Shown here: positions 63,521 through 64,000 of the stretch, in pieces
Layout: every line of letters begins with the position of its first letter
Numbering within the stretch: the stretch's first letter is position 1
Source: Toxotes chatareus
Taxonomy: Eukaryota > Chordata > Actinopteri > Toxotidae
Direction of reading: 5' to 3'
NCBI GenBank assembly: GCA_016801885.1
Contig: CM028887.1
Location: forward strand, 24,103,115 to 24,167,114
Length of the DNA: 64,000 nucleotides
Made by a program: the position numbers and the translations under genes
The notes under the pieces: generated by a model
What the model was told of the DNA's origin: nothing
The model's input: only the letters and a program-made list of their open reading frames with translations
Databases searched by the model: none

Positions 63521-64000
63521 GTCCTTTGTTCTTCAGACATTTTCAGTTGAAAGAAAAAGCGTTTTTGAGTTTTATAAGCCTGAATTTTGTTACACTGCGG
63601 GCGTCTATGGATTGCAGCTGTGCCTGACAGAATTAAGAGCACGTACAGGCTGATCTGCAAAACATCTGTCACCAGCAGCTGTACTGGCAACGTTAAACAA
63701 ATGCCCTGCATTAGGTATAAATGCACGTGGCCCTTGTACCAGTGCTGGAAAGTAATTGGGTACATTTACCAAGGCAATTCAGTACTGTTATTGACTTCAG
63801 CACAATATTAATGTATTTTATTTATTTCCATAGTTTGCTATTTTATACGTCTACTGTACAACATTAATCTGACAGCTTCAGTTACCTTTCATATAAAGAT
63901 TTTGCATTGCAAACATAACTTAAGCTTCTAACAGACCCTTAAAAATCAGTCTACTGGGGCCCCTCAGATGTTTTAATAAAAAAGAGAGCAAAGATTACAG
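63521..64000. other. Right-edge sequence, no gene seen
   Basis: Unique AT-rich sequence after the CpG-rich patch. It could be the first intron of a plus-strand gene starting near 63.45 kb, but no donor-bounded coding exon is recognised. Confidence 0.4.

Overview
This is a vertebrate nuclear window, almost certainly from a ray-finned fish. The evidence is GT-AG introns, AATAAA polyadenylation signals, many long (CA)n/(TG)n microsatellites, and three multi-exon genes whose deduced proteins match vertebrate families. No bacterial operons, rRNA, tRNA or CRISPR arrays were seen. All identifications come from recalled protein families; no database search was run.

Layout. Positions 1 to about 39.6 kb look like a gene desert. 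It holds simple repeats, several TAAT-rich stretches that could be developmental enhancers, a decayed GIY-YIG (Penelope-like) retroelement relic near 31.8 kb, and a broken coiled-coil coding relic on the minus strand at 33.1-33.7 kb. CpG-rich patches lie near 37.6 kb and just before the first gene. From 39.9 to 46.1 kb on the plus strand is cbx4 (five coding exons, 580 aa). From 52.9 to 57.0 kb, also plus strand, is cbx8 (five coding exons, 373 aa). From 62.5 down to 59.5 kb on the minus strand is a three-exon gene for a 90-aa predicted secreted protein, the homologue of human C17orf67. The right edge (63.2-63.5 kb) has a palindromic NRF1-type site and looks like a promoter, possibly of a gene beyond the window.

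How the genes relate. CBX4 and CBX8 are alternative chromobox subunits of canonical Polycomb repressive complex 1. An N-terminal chromodomain reads H3K27me3 and a C-terminal C-box binds RING1. The two genes have identical sizes for their first four coding exons (69, 44, 66, 67 nt) and identical intron phases, as expected for tandem paralogues. The C17orf67 homologue has no known functional link to them. Its position is a synteny signal: in human it lies on 17q22 beside DGKE, whereas CBX2-CBX8-CBX4 lie on 17q25.3.

The points most worth a second look are protein-level departures from the mammalian chromobox pattern. CBX4 lacks the poly-His tract and the second SUMO-interaction core, but has a canonical PIDLS CtBP motif and a repetitive Ala/Glu/Thr/Gln tract. 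CBX8 carries a 13-residue poly-His run and lacks the Arg-Asp/Arg-Glu repeat. No clearly new biological system was found.
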